A stretch of 64,000 bases of DNA from Ignelater luminosus (Eukaryota; Arthropoda; Insecta; Coleoptera; Elateridae): assembly GCA_011009095.1 (NCBI GenBank), contig VTPC01000401.1:73497-137496 (forward strand), read 5' to 3'. A program made the position numbers and the translations under genes. Under the pieces are notes generated by a model. The model saw only the letters and a program-made list of their open reading frames with translations, was not told where the DNA came from and made no database searches. Shown piece after piece: positions 1 through 13,300 of this stretch (positions are counted from its first letter, which is position 1; each line of letters opens with the position of its first letter).

Positions 1-57
1 TCTGTCATTGTAGAATACAAAGGTGTCAACAGTTCTGTGATAGGTGGTTAAATAATA

Positions 58-833
58 ATGGAGTGGAGTAAAAAAGAAGATCGTGTTGCCGTAATTGCTT
101 TACACAGGTGTGAGCATTCAGCAACAACAATTTTTAAATTATTGAGAAATTTGAAAATCACACAGAAATTTATTTATTGCACCATCAAGCAATACACTGG
201 AGTCTCCTTTGCTGCTGACAAACCACGCTCTGATCGGCCTTGCATTATTCGAACACCAGAGCTCATAAAAGCTGTTGAAGTTCATATTTGCTGAAATCCT
301 AGACAAAAACAAAAATTGATGGCTTTGCAGATGAATTTGTCAAGGCAATCCTCAAAGCGAGTTATTAATGAGGACCTCAATCTTCATGCTTATTGTAGAA
401 AAAAGAGGTTTGGTTGGACGTTTCTTATCTGGGGGTCACACAAGTTCATTTTTGTAAAAATGGTGTGAAAATTGGGGCTAAAGTGTATCAAGAAGATTTA
501 TTTAGAGGGTATTGTCAAGTCTCTAAGTACCACTAATGTTTAAGAATGAACACTGGGTTTTTTAACTCAGCACCAGCTCGCAAAGCTAAATCTTCGCAAG
601 AATGGTTTTGTTGCCAAAATATCAACTTGATTAGACATGAAGATTGGCCTTCATCAAGTGCAGACCTCACTCCCTTAGACTATAAGATCTGGTCACATTT
701 AGAGGAAAAAGTTTGCTCTACAAGCCTACAGGAATTTGGCCAATATTGATATGAATATGGTACATGCTGCCATAGATTACTTGCCTCAAAAATTAAAAGC
801 CTGTGTACAAGCACGTGGAGGCCATTTCGAATA
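58..833 (+). pseudogene. Broken mariner-family transposase
   Basis: This is a decayed Tc1/mariner (IS630 superfamily) transposase. The N-terminal 78-codon piece (58-294) has the helix-turn-helix character of the DNA-binding region. After stops and frameshifts, a second piece (546-749) carries the catalytic core end, with the hallmark WPSSSADLTPLDY around the last catalytic Asp. The block that normally reads as an Asp before SAPA here reads FFNSAPARKA, so the second catalytic Asp looks replaced by Asn. The family excises and inserts at TA by a DDE/D mechanism; this copy cannot be active. Its left terminal repeat would lie at or beyond the window edge, and I could not fix the right end, which may be near 900-960. 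The coordinates are those of the recognisable coding remains. Confidence 0.8.
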
Positions 834-1308
834 AAATGTAAATTGATGTGTTCATAGTTCTATTACAGTTCATATTTTAATAAAATTTTGTTTCTTGATT
901 TCATTTGTTTTATGCAGTGTTGCTTTTATCTTGGGACAGAACTTATGACCTGACTACGTAGTTTTCATATTGAGAAGGGAAATGTTTAAAAAACCATGTC
1001 TGCACTCTCCGTTCCTATATTTGATTTGAGGATAATTGCAAAAATCTGCAAAAGCAGATAATTACATTTTTGCATGACCGCCTGTAAAGTTGGTACTTTA
1101 CAACTAGTTGTCAATGTCGAAAGTTGACAATTATAAACATTTGCAATTAATTTCACATATCGATGTTATAATGGCTGTATTGATGTCGTAATGAAATCAT
1201 TATGCATTCCTATGATTTTGGCCAACTTCATTTTTTAATCTACCGTCAGTGGTTTTTCTTTATTATTTTCTTTAAAATGCGGTGTGCAAAAAATATTGTA
1301 TACAACTC

Positions 1309-1354
1309 GAGTGTAAAGTGTGTTTTTTGAATTCGTAGGCTTCACTTTACACTC
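1309..1354. repeat. Short perfect hairpin
   Basis: GAGTGTAAAGTG at 1309-1320 is perfectly inverted as CACTTTACACTC at 1343-1354, with a 22-nt loop. It may be the remains of a tiny inverted-repeat element. There is no neighbouring gene on which it could act as a terminator. Confidence 0.55.
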
Positions 1355-1875
1355 TTGTTATATAAATAACTATTTCTCAGAATGAGGGATAAATGAACAA
1401 GTACATAACTTTGTAATACTTTAAAAAAATAGGATTAACTGAACCAACTACCATAGTAATGATAAACAAACCTCTAGGAATAGGAAAAATTATAAAACGT
1501 AATTATAAGATTTATGTACAGTTAAGAAAATAGGCATGATTTAAAGTTTTTTAATGGCTCAGGTAAGTATTCTGATCACCCACTGACGAGAAATGAGGAA
1601 TTTTGAAAACCATTGTTGGCAGAGTTAAAAGTATACCTGGAAATAATTACAAAGTATTCAAAATGGTATATAAGTTTTAGAGAAAAGTCTTTTGCTACGA
1701 TGTAGAATAGTACTTGGAATGGATGATGAGTTTTATTTTGTGGATGATTCTGTCTGAGGTAAAGCTGTATCATTAGTCAGACAAAAACACTTGTAAGTCA
1801 GAAATTAAAGTCAAACCAAAGGAGAAATATTTAGCATACAAGCTTTAGATCCATTAACATGCACTGGTATCACGG

Positions 1876-2434
1876 GTAATATAGTTCAATTTTTAAATTT
1901 AGACCCGTTTCGGATTATCCTGACTGCACAAGTCTACCAGAACTTAAAATCTTCTATTTCCCTTTAGCCCATGCTTTCTGTATTATGCCATCCATATGCG
2001 TATACTCATTAGTTGTGTTGCTATAGGCATCCTTTTCCTATTCATTTATGTTTAGAAAGATAAACGATGTAGGTAAAAGTATTATAAAAACGGCTACCTG
2101 CTTGCCAAGTGTTAACCCACCACAGCTCAAATAAAAATAATTTAATTTCTTTAAAATCTACTTTTCTAACTTATGGTTTTGTGTCATACACATTAAAAAA
2201 GGAATGATAAACGATCGGAAAAGACTATAACTCTTGTAATAATGCTACATTACTAATAAAACATATTTCAAAGAATTCACTTTCGGATTTCTAATTTGAG
2301 CTTTCTGGACGACCGTGATGCAGTGTGCAGAGCCCCTTACTTCTACTACGGACAACGGTCATTTCTTAACTAGAACTGTACACCACAGCACTTAATCCTA
2401 AACGGGACTAAATTCAAAAATTGAACTATACCTT
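1876..2434. repeat. Fold-back repeat (MITE-like)
   Basis: The left end reads TATAGTTCAATTTTTAAATT and continues through ACCCGTTTCGGATTA. The right end near 2388-2434 is the inverse (TAATCCTAAACGGGACT, then AATTGAACTATACC). The imperfect terminal inverted repeats span about 45 bp around roughly 450 bp of non-coding filler. I see no convincing target duplication, so the superfamily is unassigned. Confidence 0.6.
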
Positions 2435-3464
2435 TTATGTGGAACAATACATTGAATTGAAGCCATATTGGTTCCCTTTATAAAGAAGAATTATAAAACT
2501 TAGATCAACTTAGATATAATATCCTGACCAGACTAAGCCACGTTCCTTTGTACCATACCTGTAAAGGAAGTTTTGAATGCAAACGGTACTTGTGTAATAC
2601 ATATTGAGAAAAAGCCTTCCAATATGAGCTAGCAAAACTAAAACAAAGTCAAAATTTATGGAATTAACTTTCAAAAGTTATGTAGTGTCAAATTCCTAGT
2701 GGTCTAGAAGTAACATTTATTACACAGCTACTAATGTCTGTAGAGTTGATTTGGGATTTTCAGGTACAAGTTTAGCAGATGCTATATGGACATCATTTTT
2801 AGAGCACCTCTCCATTCATTGCAAGGTAGGCTATTGCATGTGTTTGTACTTGTCAACTTCCATATACTTACAGTTGGTATAAGGTAACTCCTTTGTGGCA
2901 AATTATTCTATTTAGTGTTTGTTATAGTCATGTCAAATACGGGTAAATTTATTTCTGGTTCTATATAAATTATTAAAAAAAAATTCATATCTACTATAGT
3001 AGATGCTGCTGCCAGAAGATTGAGAATCTGAAGAAATTATGAATCATTTAACATTGCCTAACTATTTCACAAACTACTCAGATTTAACATACGCTCAAAT
3101 TTTCAACTGCTGTAATTGTAATATTCGTGTAATTTCTAAATAAAATAATTTGCATCACTCTTATTAACTGAAAAATGGTAAACATGTCACTTCCAACGCT
3201 TTCATCATCACATTATATGAATTATTCCTTTTGTTTAGTGCTTAATGAGATTGAGATATCATTCATGAAGATTTATAAACAGTAAGCATTTTAAAGCAAC
3301 AACCATACTTTTCACTGCATCATCCTTTTAAGATTTCAGTTTTAATCGTTCCAGGATTCACATGGTAAGTGAATAAGCTTTTAACATATTTGACTGTAAA
3401 TTATAATCACTTTTAGCAGGACAGTTCAAATAAAAATAAAAAACAAGACATAACTAACATTTAA

Positions 3465-4351
3465 ATTAAAAACCAGAATACTATTTATTTGCACATTTTC
3501 CAACTGCATTAAATGTAAATAAAAACATAAAAATAACAAATTCACATTAATCATTTACCTAAAAAATAATTTAAATTTACAAATAAAAGTGCACAAGAAA
3601 TAATTCCTAAATTTTCAAGTGTTTCTTTTACTATTATATGAATAAAACATACATTACAGTGCATAAAGATATATTTAAGTCTTCATGTACAAGCAATATT
3701 ACATATTATTCCGTATAATTATAACCCTACAGATTCATGGGAGTTAGCGATACCCACTGAGTGTTTGTGCTATGCGCAACTCAAATGTGCTGCGTACAAA
3801 CACTGCACTTATACAAGTATGAAAGAAAATAAAGTATAAATAGAGAACAAATATTTAAATCACATATTCAACATTTGCCCCTATCGCCAATCCCTCAATA
3901 CCACTGCGCAACTACTACAATATATATTGTGTTTAGTATTATATGTCTAACTTCAATTGGATCAGCTTGACCTGTTTGCCACTAATGAAGCTGATATCGA
4001 TCATGTTCAAATTCTGCTACAAAAATTAAATGAGTAACATAGTTACAGTGATAAACTATAAGCAGTTATCAAAACAAATGAGACATGCAAATATGTACTA
4101 CAAGTAGGACAACCCCAACTGGTAATATACATCAAATCCGTAAAACGGTTCAGTTATTACTCAGCCGCAACTGGTAGATGGGCCTCTAACCTGCCGCATA
4201 CATATGATTGGGTACAAAATACGAACAAAACTACGATTGAATGCTACTGCAAAACTTGTATCCCAAACATCACAAAGATAGAAAGCTAATTTTCAGGATA
4301 AATGGACTTTAAAAACGCTTATAGTATGAAATTTGTATGGATGTAAATAAT
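3465..4351 (-). other. mask: Probable mask 3' untranslated region
   Basis: This runs from the favoured mask stop codon (4352-4354) to just past the first AATAAA on the minus strand, about 0.9 kb, and is not coding. A short inverted repeat, GTGTTTGT at 3761-3768 with ACAAACAC at 3796-3803, could form a hairpin in the transcript. The 3' end is predicted from sequence only. Confidence 0.45.
3484..3489 (-). promoter_or_regulatory. mask: Candidate poly(A) signal of mask
   Basis: Read on the minus strand this is AATAAA, the first exact copy downstream of the mask stop codon. It is followed by U- and GU-rich sequence (minus strand, about 3470-3420), as expected for a cleavage region. The choice is inferential; variant signals closer to the stop are possible. 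Confidence 0.4.
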
Positions 4352-4387
4352 TTACTGGTTCCACTTGTTGGTCAAACCTCCCCAACC
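4352..4387 (-). CDS. mask: Probable terminal mask exon
   Basis: After TTTTTATTTTTTAG, the minus strand reads GWGGLTNKWNQ and TAA in phase 0 with the preceding exon. The 56-nt intron (4388-4443) has a GTATGAGT donor, a T-rich tract and AG, and its length equals those of other secure introns in the gene. If the intron is retained the protein ends DKPHV instead. I do not recall a homologous C-terminus well enough to decide by conservation. Confidence 0.6.
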   Translation of the reverse strand, partial: GWGGLTNKWNQ

Positions 4388-7300
4388 CTAAAAAATAAAA
4401 ATTGTTAATAATTTGTACAAGTAAAAATAAGTAATACTCATACATGTGGTTTATCTTGTAAATCAGTCATATTAGGGCGCGACGTTTCCCACTGTGGCAG
4501 TTCCATTTTTAATGGATCATTTGGAACGAAATCTAAAGGACGCATGGTGGTCATCTGTTGCTGTTGTAAAAGGTATGTTTGGAATGGTGCTCCACTTGCA
4601 TAATTATGCGGATTGTCTAGTGGAACTCCATGCTGGAAAGTACAATAAATGTTAGATCTATTTAGTTGACTGTATTTCTAAATAGAAAGAGTATTTTAAC
4701 TTTTATGTTTTTAGCAATGTTCGAGCTAAACCAATTTCTATTATTCATTTATTTATTTATTCAGTTTTGTATCGGCTATAGTAAACATATCGTTACCACA
4801 GTACTAAACATATTTAGTGTTAAGACACAGCATTTAATATCATTATAAGTAAGGAGATAAAGAGTTGAATAATTAAATTCTAGTTCACCTGAATCTTGAC
4901 ACAATTATAACATACAAGGATACAAAATCACTATACATACATCACTGATGAGATAAGACAAAAACAAAATAATTGAAATTGCAGTCTGAAGCTACAATTT
5001 CATGTACTTGCAAATGATAACATTTATTAAAATTTTACTATGGCATTTATATTTATAATATGTTTTTTCTTATTCAACTTCTCATTCAAGTTACTATACC
5101 TTAATTTGATTATGTTTTGTTAAAAAAATATTTATGAAAAAAATCACCTCTTTATAATGAGTGTACTTAGAAAACTAAACTGTATAAACAGTTAGAGCTA
5201 ACTAAATAAACATGTTGCTTTTGCCAACAGCGTGGGAGGGTAAGCTTTCCATGAAAAAGACCAGTCTAAAAATCTTACTAGGACAATAAAAAAAAGGTTG
5301 TTTAACAGGGCTAGAGTTCTCAGCCAACTCTACTACAGGCCTTGAATGAGGTGTGAAGGTTTGGAGCACGTATTCTCTTGCAAGGTATCTGGTTAATGAG
5401 CATTTGTCAACGACCTTGCAACTGCAGCCTCTTAACAGCAATTATATTTTACAACTTATAGGTTAAAGAAAGTTCTTGACTGCAACAAAGAATGTCTTGT
5501 GCCTTTTGCAATACATTTTGATATGCTTATGCATTTTTTGCACTAACTAACATAAAACCTGCAACTCAAAATATGTCATAAAAGGTTGTTGAGGTTATTG
5601 TGTTAATATAACCTCACTTCAAACATGATCGTTCAGAATTGTGAAAGGTTTAGTACTCAAATAAATAATTCAGTTCTTTGAACATCCTTAGGTTATAAAT
5701 ACACCCCATGTAAAAACTTTAAGAACACATTAAATTTAAAAGTTTTCAATTTAAAGAAAAAAGATATGTTTATTAAAACATACTTATCTTTCACAAATGA
5801 AATGATTCTTATCTAAAATAAACATGTCTACAAAAATGTGTGCTATTTGAGAATTTTGTTTTATGTTTCTTCTTAGTGCCACTTTACACGATAACAAATT
5901 TCTTATAAAATTTGTGAACAAATTTGATACAAGATTTTTTGACTCGTAACATACTCAGTTTTTATAAAATTTGGTATCTAATTTGTTACATAACAAATTT
6001 TTTAAAACAGGTTCTAAATACTGATGAATTTGTTACCAAATCGGCGCAAAGCAACCACTAAGTTTGAGGTTAAGTTCAAGAGTATTTGATCGAAAACGTG
6101 GTTATCCGTAGTTGTTTCTCAGGTGCAAGTATTTTATAATTATTTGTAATAATAATAAAAAATGAGTTGGTCAAAAGAACAAGTGATGTTGTTAATTGAC
6201 GAATATCAAATATTTATTTGTCAACCAACAGCAAGGTCAAATATTATGCACAGTTGCTATTTGCACATATTTTCTTATAAATTTGTTTTCAAATTTGTTA
6301 TAACATGTCATACATGATGTTTTATAAATAAGGATTTTTATCATAAAAAATTAAGTATCAAATTTGTTCACAAAATTTAAAAAATTTGTTATCCTGTAAA
6401 GCGGCACTTAGAAATATGTGTAATAACTTTAAGAACACCTGATATTAAGTCAAAAAACATGTGTGGAACATCACGTGTATTTGTATGCATTATAATATTA
6501 TAAATAACAGTGATCTACAGTTTTAAATTTAGTTTCATGGTGCATTTCAACGCAAAATTTCAATCATGCCTAAACAAAAATGTCAGATTATGAAAGAGGG
6601 AAAATCAAAGCTTACGCAGAAGAAGGAAAGACAATTCGAGAAATAGCTGATAAAATAGGAAGATCTTCAACAGTTATGCATAATATCTTAAAATTGAAAG
6701 AAAATTATAGAAAACAAAATCCTGGAGGGAAACTAAAAAGTTAAGCAGGTGAGAAGAAAGAAATGTTGTGCATTTAGCATCAATAGGACATCCAACAAGA
6801 AATTAATATCAAAGTGTGTAAGAAAACCATATGTAACTATATTTACAACTCAGGTTATGGCAATAAGTAAAAAGCCAATTGTAAAAGCAGAGAATATAAC
6901 AGGACAAATGCGTTATGCTGAAAGAGTGATGTCTTGGAACAGTGAGTGGTTTGAAGTCAATTGCATTTCCAAGTACAAAAATTAATAGCGAGAAATATTT
7001 GGAAATACTAAATGATCATCTTTTGCCAAATGCAACATGTTTAGCCAGAGATAACTGGAAATTTCGGCAAGACAACACGCAGCTGTTTATACAAGTCGTC
7101 GTGTGAAACAATGGTTCAGGGATAGAAATATGGAGTTCTAGAATGGCCATCAAGAAGTCCAGATCAAAACCCAATGGAAAACTTAGAGGGGAGATCTAGC
7201 AAGGCATGTTTATGCAAATCATCGCCAATTCACTACGGTGCAAGAACTCAAATGTGAAATTAACCAGTGGTATAACATTGATCCTGTGACATGCCAAACT

Positions 7301-10300
7301 TTAGTAAACTCAATGAAAACAAGAGGTTTGCATCAATTAGAAATAATGGTGGCTATACTGAGTATTAGGATTTATTTTATTGAATTTAAAGTAGTTAAAA
7401 TAGTTTTACTAAGTATTCTTAAAAATTTTACCCATTCAAGAAAAATGTATTTTATGTTTTTATAAACAGGTTTGTTTTTTTCTTTGTTAACCATATATGT
7501 AAAATGTCTACTTAGTTTTTGATGCAGAATAAATAAAAATTAGATTTCGATTTCAAATATTTCACTGTTTTTTCTTAATTTCTTTTCTGTTCTTAAAGTT
7601 TTTACATGAGGTGTACATGAAACCACTGCTGCAAAAGCATGTCATACCTCATACATAACAACAATGTTGCTCTTTATATCTTAAAGTCTCTAGATGTATA
7701 CACACAGGTTCTGCCACAAGTTTTGGCAAGTGGAAATCATGCATAGTGAATTTTAAATCTGTTTAAAAGCAGTCATTGGCTACTACTATGTCAATTTATA
7801 CAATGATTATTACACTTTAGTCTGTACAATCTATTTCTCTATGCTTAGATAAAAAAAAGTCTATCTAATAAGACAACAAATTTCTCTCAATACTGCTGTG
7901 CAACACATAAATGTCATATCAACAGACACTGAACTTGGTTAATGATGTGATTTAAAGGAAGCAACCTATTTGTTTTCTTATTATTTATTTTTGTGTCTCA
8001 CCTAGATCCTAAAACTTAAATCATATTGCTGTAGGTAAGTACATATTTTTACATAACAATACAGTAGTATCTGAGTAACACTAAGGTATATAAAAGGTAC
8101 AGGGAAAGAATAGGTCTAGTTACCCAAAGATCGTGGGTTTGAAAATCTAATAATAATACATTGCCATGTTAAAAAATTATATCACTTATTCCTGTTTGAG
8201 TTAAGTACAAGACACTATAAATGGATAGTGCTGTATGCATATACAGAGTGTTAATAAACAACATTGACAAACTGATGGGGCAAATTCTTGCTGAGTAGAC
8301 AAGTATTTTTTCAAATAAAATCTATGGTTGATTTGTCTTAATTGAGTTATTGGCCTTCAAAGTTGTATGCAGATATGTTAACTTCTGGCTGTATCACATC
8401 ATTATTCGTCAAAATATCAAAAATTTTTACTAAAGAAAGTTGTAGGAAAATATCTTCTGCATATTTTAAAACTATTGTTGATTATACAGGATGTACTCTG
8501 TTGCTGTAGTCTTTTTCATTTGACATTAGGTATCTCATCTATACAGTACACCCTGTATAATTGAAAGTAAGTTTAGAACATCTGAAAGGCAATTCCCTAC
8601 AACTTCTGTTAAGAAGAATTTTTGATATTTTGACGACTAAGGCGAATTTACTATAGGTTCCAGTTGAACAAATACTTGTCTACTCACCAGGAATGTATCC
8701 TACCAGTTTGTCGGTTACTTATTTACTACATCCTGTATATAGTGTAGTCCAAGAAGTTTACAACAAATGGTTTTATAATTTGAAACAGATAATATATGGT
8801 AGTATCCATGCGTAAATTGATTACAACTGATGCAACTGTTGCAGATACATATGAAAAAAATTATTTTTACCAAATATATACAGCATCGCATTATTGAGTT
8901 ATTCAAAAAAATAGTAATTTTTAAATGGAACGCCCTGTATATTTTTGTAGTAATCAAAAGAAAATTAAATTTTGACAACCAATTGTCCTTTGTTCCATTG
9001 GTCTAAAATTAAAAATAAACAAGAGATTACGGTTTTGAAGAAATTCATAAGCTATGAAGTAAGAAACAGTCGCTAGTGAAAATTTGTCATAATTTCAATC
9101 TGTTACCAATAAACTATTTGTTGATGTACCTAATTTGTGTATTTCTGTGGCTTTTTGTCGTTAATTAATTAATTTAAACATGGTTTTTACACATTCAGAA
9201 AAGTGTGATATGCTCGAATGTTACATTTCATGCACGATATGTAGAATTATTAACTGCCATAATGGAAAAGTTTTTGGATAATTTGAATTTAATTGAAAGA
9301 TAAACTGTATTTTTCCAACAGGACGGTGCCCCAACAGGATATCCTTAATTTGTTACAAGGATTATTTGAGGACAGGTGGTTAGTGACAAATGGTCCTATC
9401 AGATGGCCCCTTCGCTCGCCAGACTTGGCCCCACTTGATCTTTTTTCTTTTGGGGTTATTTAAAAAATAATGTTTACAGAAGAACATATGAAACCCTTGA
9501 TGAACTTCAAGAAAGTATTATTAATATTATAAGAAATATTGACGGCAGAACTATCATGAAGTCAATGAGGAGCATTTATGAATGTGCACAAAAATGTCTA
9601 GAACGAGGAGGAGATGTTTTTGAACATTTGTTAAAACTAAACAATTAATTTATTCTATTAATTTGTTTAAATATAAAAAATCGTTGTATTATTATTTCTT
9701 ATTGATAGCCTTATGAATTTCTTCAAAACCGAAATATCTTGTTCATTTTTAATTTTAGACCAATGGGACAAAGGACAATTTGTTTTCAAAATTTAATTTT
9801 CTTTTGACTAGTACAAAAATATACAGGGTGTTTCATTTAAAAATTTACTATTTTTTGAATAACTCAATAATGCGATGCTTAATTGTTTTACCGATTCCAC
9901 CATTGTAATGAGCAGACTGTATATTTTGAGATGATCTTAATTTTTTGTTTAAAACTCTTTTTGATATTTCTAACTGTTAATGAAATATGGCTGAAAAACT
10001 GAAAATCAGCCGTCATTTCTGAAAAGCATTATAATCACGTTTTATTTATTAACTTGGATATTGTGTATTATTAAAGCAAATATATTGTTTACCTGAAAAG
10101 TATCCAAAGGATGCGATATATAATCTGCATCTATCTGATTTCTCAGCATAGGATATCGTTCCATGTTTGCTGTGCCAGCCCATTGACGACCAACCATCAT
10201 TTTAGAGTCATTCGACATCATCCAATTACTGCTATCCATGTTTGGATTTTGCGACTTTCGTGCTCGTTCCGTGCCAATGGGTTGAGGTTGTTTACGATCC

Positions 10301-13300
10301 TCAATGTAGTGACCATCGCTTGAATGTAAATTGTGAGATGGGGGAAGATTTGGAGACATTGCTGGAGAACTATTTACTGTGCCAAGTTCGGCGCCGTTTT
10401 CTAATATTTCTCCACCTGCAGCTCTAGCTATGCTATGCAGCGTCATGCCTGCCATTCCACTAATTAATTCACTTTGTTGTTGATTGAAAGGCTGTTGCAT
10501 TTGTAATAATGGCCAGCGACTTTGTGGATTTCCTACCGCAGTTCTATGATAACTATTCATTCCAGATTTATTCATTGCATGAAGGGTATTGTTGCTCTGA
10601 TTTCCCATTGCATAACCATTATACATTTGTGGTGGCTGCTTATTAGGCATAGCATGAACTGCAAAATCTGGAGCTTTAGGATTTAAACGAGACATACTAA
10701 CTGAGGCGGTACTAATTTGTACAGCTTGTTGCTGCTGTGGTTGGGAATAGTTTAGATGTTGAATGGAACCAGATTGGTGATATGAAGGCAACAGATGTTG
10801 TTGCGAATCATTAGCAGTCATATTTAACATATTAGTGGCAGTAGGTTCCTGATAGCAAGAAGATCCTGATTTATACAGATTTGTATCAGAATGAGTCAAA
10901 TGTTGTATGGAACGTGATGGTAATTCAGTGCCAGTATAATAATGACTGCTAGGCATGTCATGTTGATTTGATTGAGTAGCAGGTCTATTATGCATAATGT
11001 TGGTACCAATTGGAGGTAAAGGTTGATTTTTGGGTTGCTCTGGAAAACTTTGGTAGCTTGAACCTGAAGTTAACGGTAAGCTAGGAGGTGTAGTACTATT
11101 ACTGCTAGTTTTTGAAGATACAGGTGAGCACATTGCATTTCCTCTATATCCAGGAGCTTTTGAAGCATCCACTTGCGGAGGTGGATCATTATCTACAAAT
11201 TTTGCCGTAGGTGCTTGCGATGTAGCACCACCTGTTACCGCAGCAAAATTAATTGGTTTATGAGATTCACTTTCTTGCCTCCACGTCGGTTGCTGTGCCA
11301 TGGAATTAAAGAGAGAATATTCTTGAGTAGTGGCTAAACTGCTAGATATTTGCGTTGTTGGTAAAGCTTCAACGTGTGACGCAACTGGCATTAAGGTAGG
11401 TTGCAACTGAGGTACAGGACTGTGCGTTTGTCTCATTCCTGTAGAATTATGTTCTAATCCAGTAGGCATTGTTGATGATTGAGTTGAACTGCTATTAAAT
11501 GGAGGAAATTTACTAGGAGCCTGATAATGTTGCATTGTTGGTGGAGCTGATGCCGTTGGTGTTGGACGGTGATGTTTCGGAGATGATTGGTTATTTACTG
11601 GTTGCATGGCTGCTTGAGGAGAAGATGGGCCTGTATTTGTAGGGGGAACATTTAACGACTGCGATGCTCTATTCTTGAGGCCTTGGAAAGTTTGTGACAT
11701 GGTAACTGGTTGCTGATTTGTGGAAGTGGTTTCAGTTAATTTAGCAGCAAAGGTTTGTGTAGCTGTTGTTGTTACAACTTTTGTAGTGGCTCTTACGGAT
11801 GTCATAATAGCTGTTGTATAAGATGCTGTATTTTTTGTATTTGATGGTAATTGTGCAGCAGCATTTCTCTCAGCTTGCGCTACAAGACGAGGAGCAGTAA
11901 CACGTGGAGTTGTAGTAATCACCGATCCCCTAGATTTTATAATAGCAGTTGATCGAGAAGATGTTGTGGATGGTGTTGTAATTGTGGCAGTTTTCTGCTG
12001 GGCAATTGTGGTAGTTGTAGTCGATTGAGATGCACTTAGAGCTTTGACAGCTACTTTTTTTGTCTAAGTAAAAAGGAAACAGTTAGTAAAGAATTGTCTT
12101 TCAGTAATTATGATTTCACATACCCCTAATTGAGTTTTATCCCATAGCGTAGTAGTAGTAGTAACTGATTTATTTGTTTTAGGGAGCATTTGCAAGATGT
12201 CAACGTCAGGATCTTTTATTAGAGTAGCTATCAAAGAATGAGCTTGCTTTGTAGCATCAGCAGATCCCCTATAAACACAGCATTTAAAGTATGTAACGCA
12301 AATCAAATTAACTTTATGTGTACACTTACTTCAATGTAATAATTCTTTCTCCTTGTCCTTTACTTTGTTTTTCAACTTCAATGTGTGCACCTGTTGCACC
12401 TCTAATTGCATTGATATTGCTACCTCCTCTACCAATGACGCGTGAGATTGCATTCAGTGGTACAGACACTTTTTTAATTCCAGAATCACTAGTAGTTGCT
12501 GTTTGTACAGAGGATTTTCTTGTAACTTCTTTCCAACCTTCCTCTCGTTTACTAGATTGTTTAGGGCTAGTTTTTAAAGCCACAGATTGTACCTCATTTT
12601 CATGTTGGCTGGAAAAATAAAATAATGATTTTCTTACTATCATTTGTTAGTAAATTATAAGCTTACCTATGTGCTTTTTTGTTCCTTGCAGGAACATAAA
12701 TTTCATTTCCTGTAGCTTCAAAATCATCTCGTTCAGCAGGATGTCTAGTGGCTTCAAAAATCAAACCTTTCTTGATGTTTTGATTTGTTCTAGAATTTTT
12801 ACCAGACTCATGATTTTTGTCAGTTCGTCTTTCTGGAATTTCTTTCAATTCATTTGAAGAATGTGCTTTGCTAGGTGTAACTGTATTGCTACCACCACTT
12901 GTTCGAGGATCTCGAAAATCATGATCAGATTTTTTAGAACTTGAATTAGAAGATGGGGAGGATTTCTTCTTTTTTTTCTCTTTTCGTTTTTCTTTAGTTT
13001 TAACATCATTACTAGAACAACTGCCTTGACTATTGGCATCTATTCCACTATCACCTTCTTCTTTATCAACTGCTTCATTATTATGTATCGGTGATTCAGA
13101 TCCAGTTGTTTCTTGCATATTCTCTGTAAAAATAAACATAAATTAACCCTTACATGCTAAACATATTATGAAACTTTCAACACTCTTCTATTTTTGCTTT
13201 ATCATTCCTATATGTATGATAATGATTATATTTAGTTTTTTCAGCAGTTGCCTAACTTTGGGCTTGTAAGTTCAAGAAAAAGAATTCATATATGAATGCG

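Larger units (their letters stand above)
834..3460. other. Gene-free AT-rich stretch 3' of mask
   Basis: I see no coding potential in this interval on either strand. It holds a perfect 12-bp hairpin stem (1309-1354) and a fold-back repeat (about 1876-2434), listed separately. The rest is unassigned AT-rich DNA, and the only open frame of note (1576-1773, minus) has no recognisable motif. Confidence 0.6.
5702..7613 (+). mobile_element. Tc1-like DNA transposon, broken
   Basis: The ends are inverted repeats: CACCCCATGTAAAAACTTTA at 5702 onward, and TAAAGTTTTTACATGAGGTG ending at 7613. TA dinucleotides flank both ends, the Tc1/mariner target duplication. The transposase begins at 6580 (MSDYERGKIKAYAEEGKTIR, a helix-turn-helix), stops at 6744, then continues in fragments to the catalytic end near 7135-7200, where the shifted frames read EWPSRSPDQNPMENL, ending in the DDE region. 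Several stops and frameshifts make it inactive. A Harbinger-type element (5876-6407) is inserted near its left end. Confidence 0.85.
4633..10092. other. Large mask intron with Tc1-like and mariner-like elements
   Basis: This 5,460-nt intron separates the long tail exon from the C-terminal exon. It holds a Tc1-like element (5702-7613) with a Harbinger-type element nested inside (5876-6407), a fold-back repeat (8237-8745) and a mariner-like element with long inverted arms (8883-9878). 4640-5700 and 7620-8230 show nothing recognisable. Confidence 0.8.

Noticed and set aside
10111-12620. Plus-strand frames of 61-100 codons opposite mask exons
   Set aside because: They are antisense shadows of low-complexity and KH-coding exons, with no homology or splice structure.
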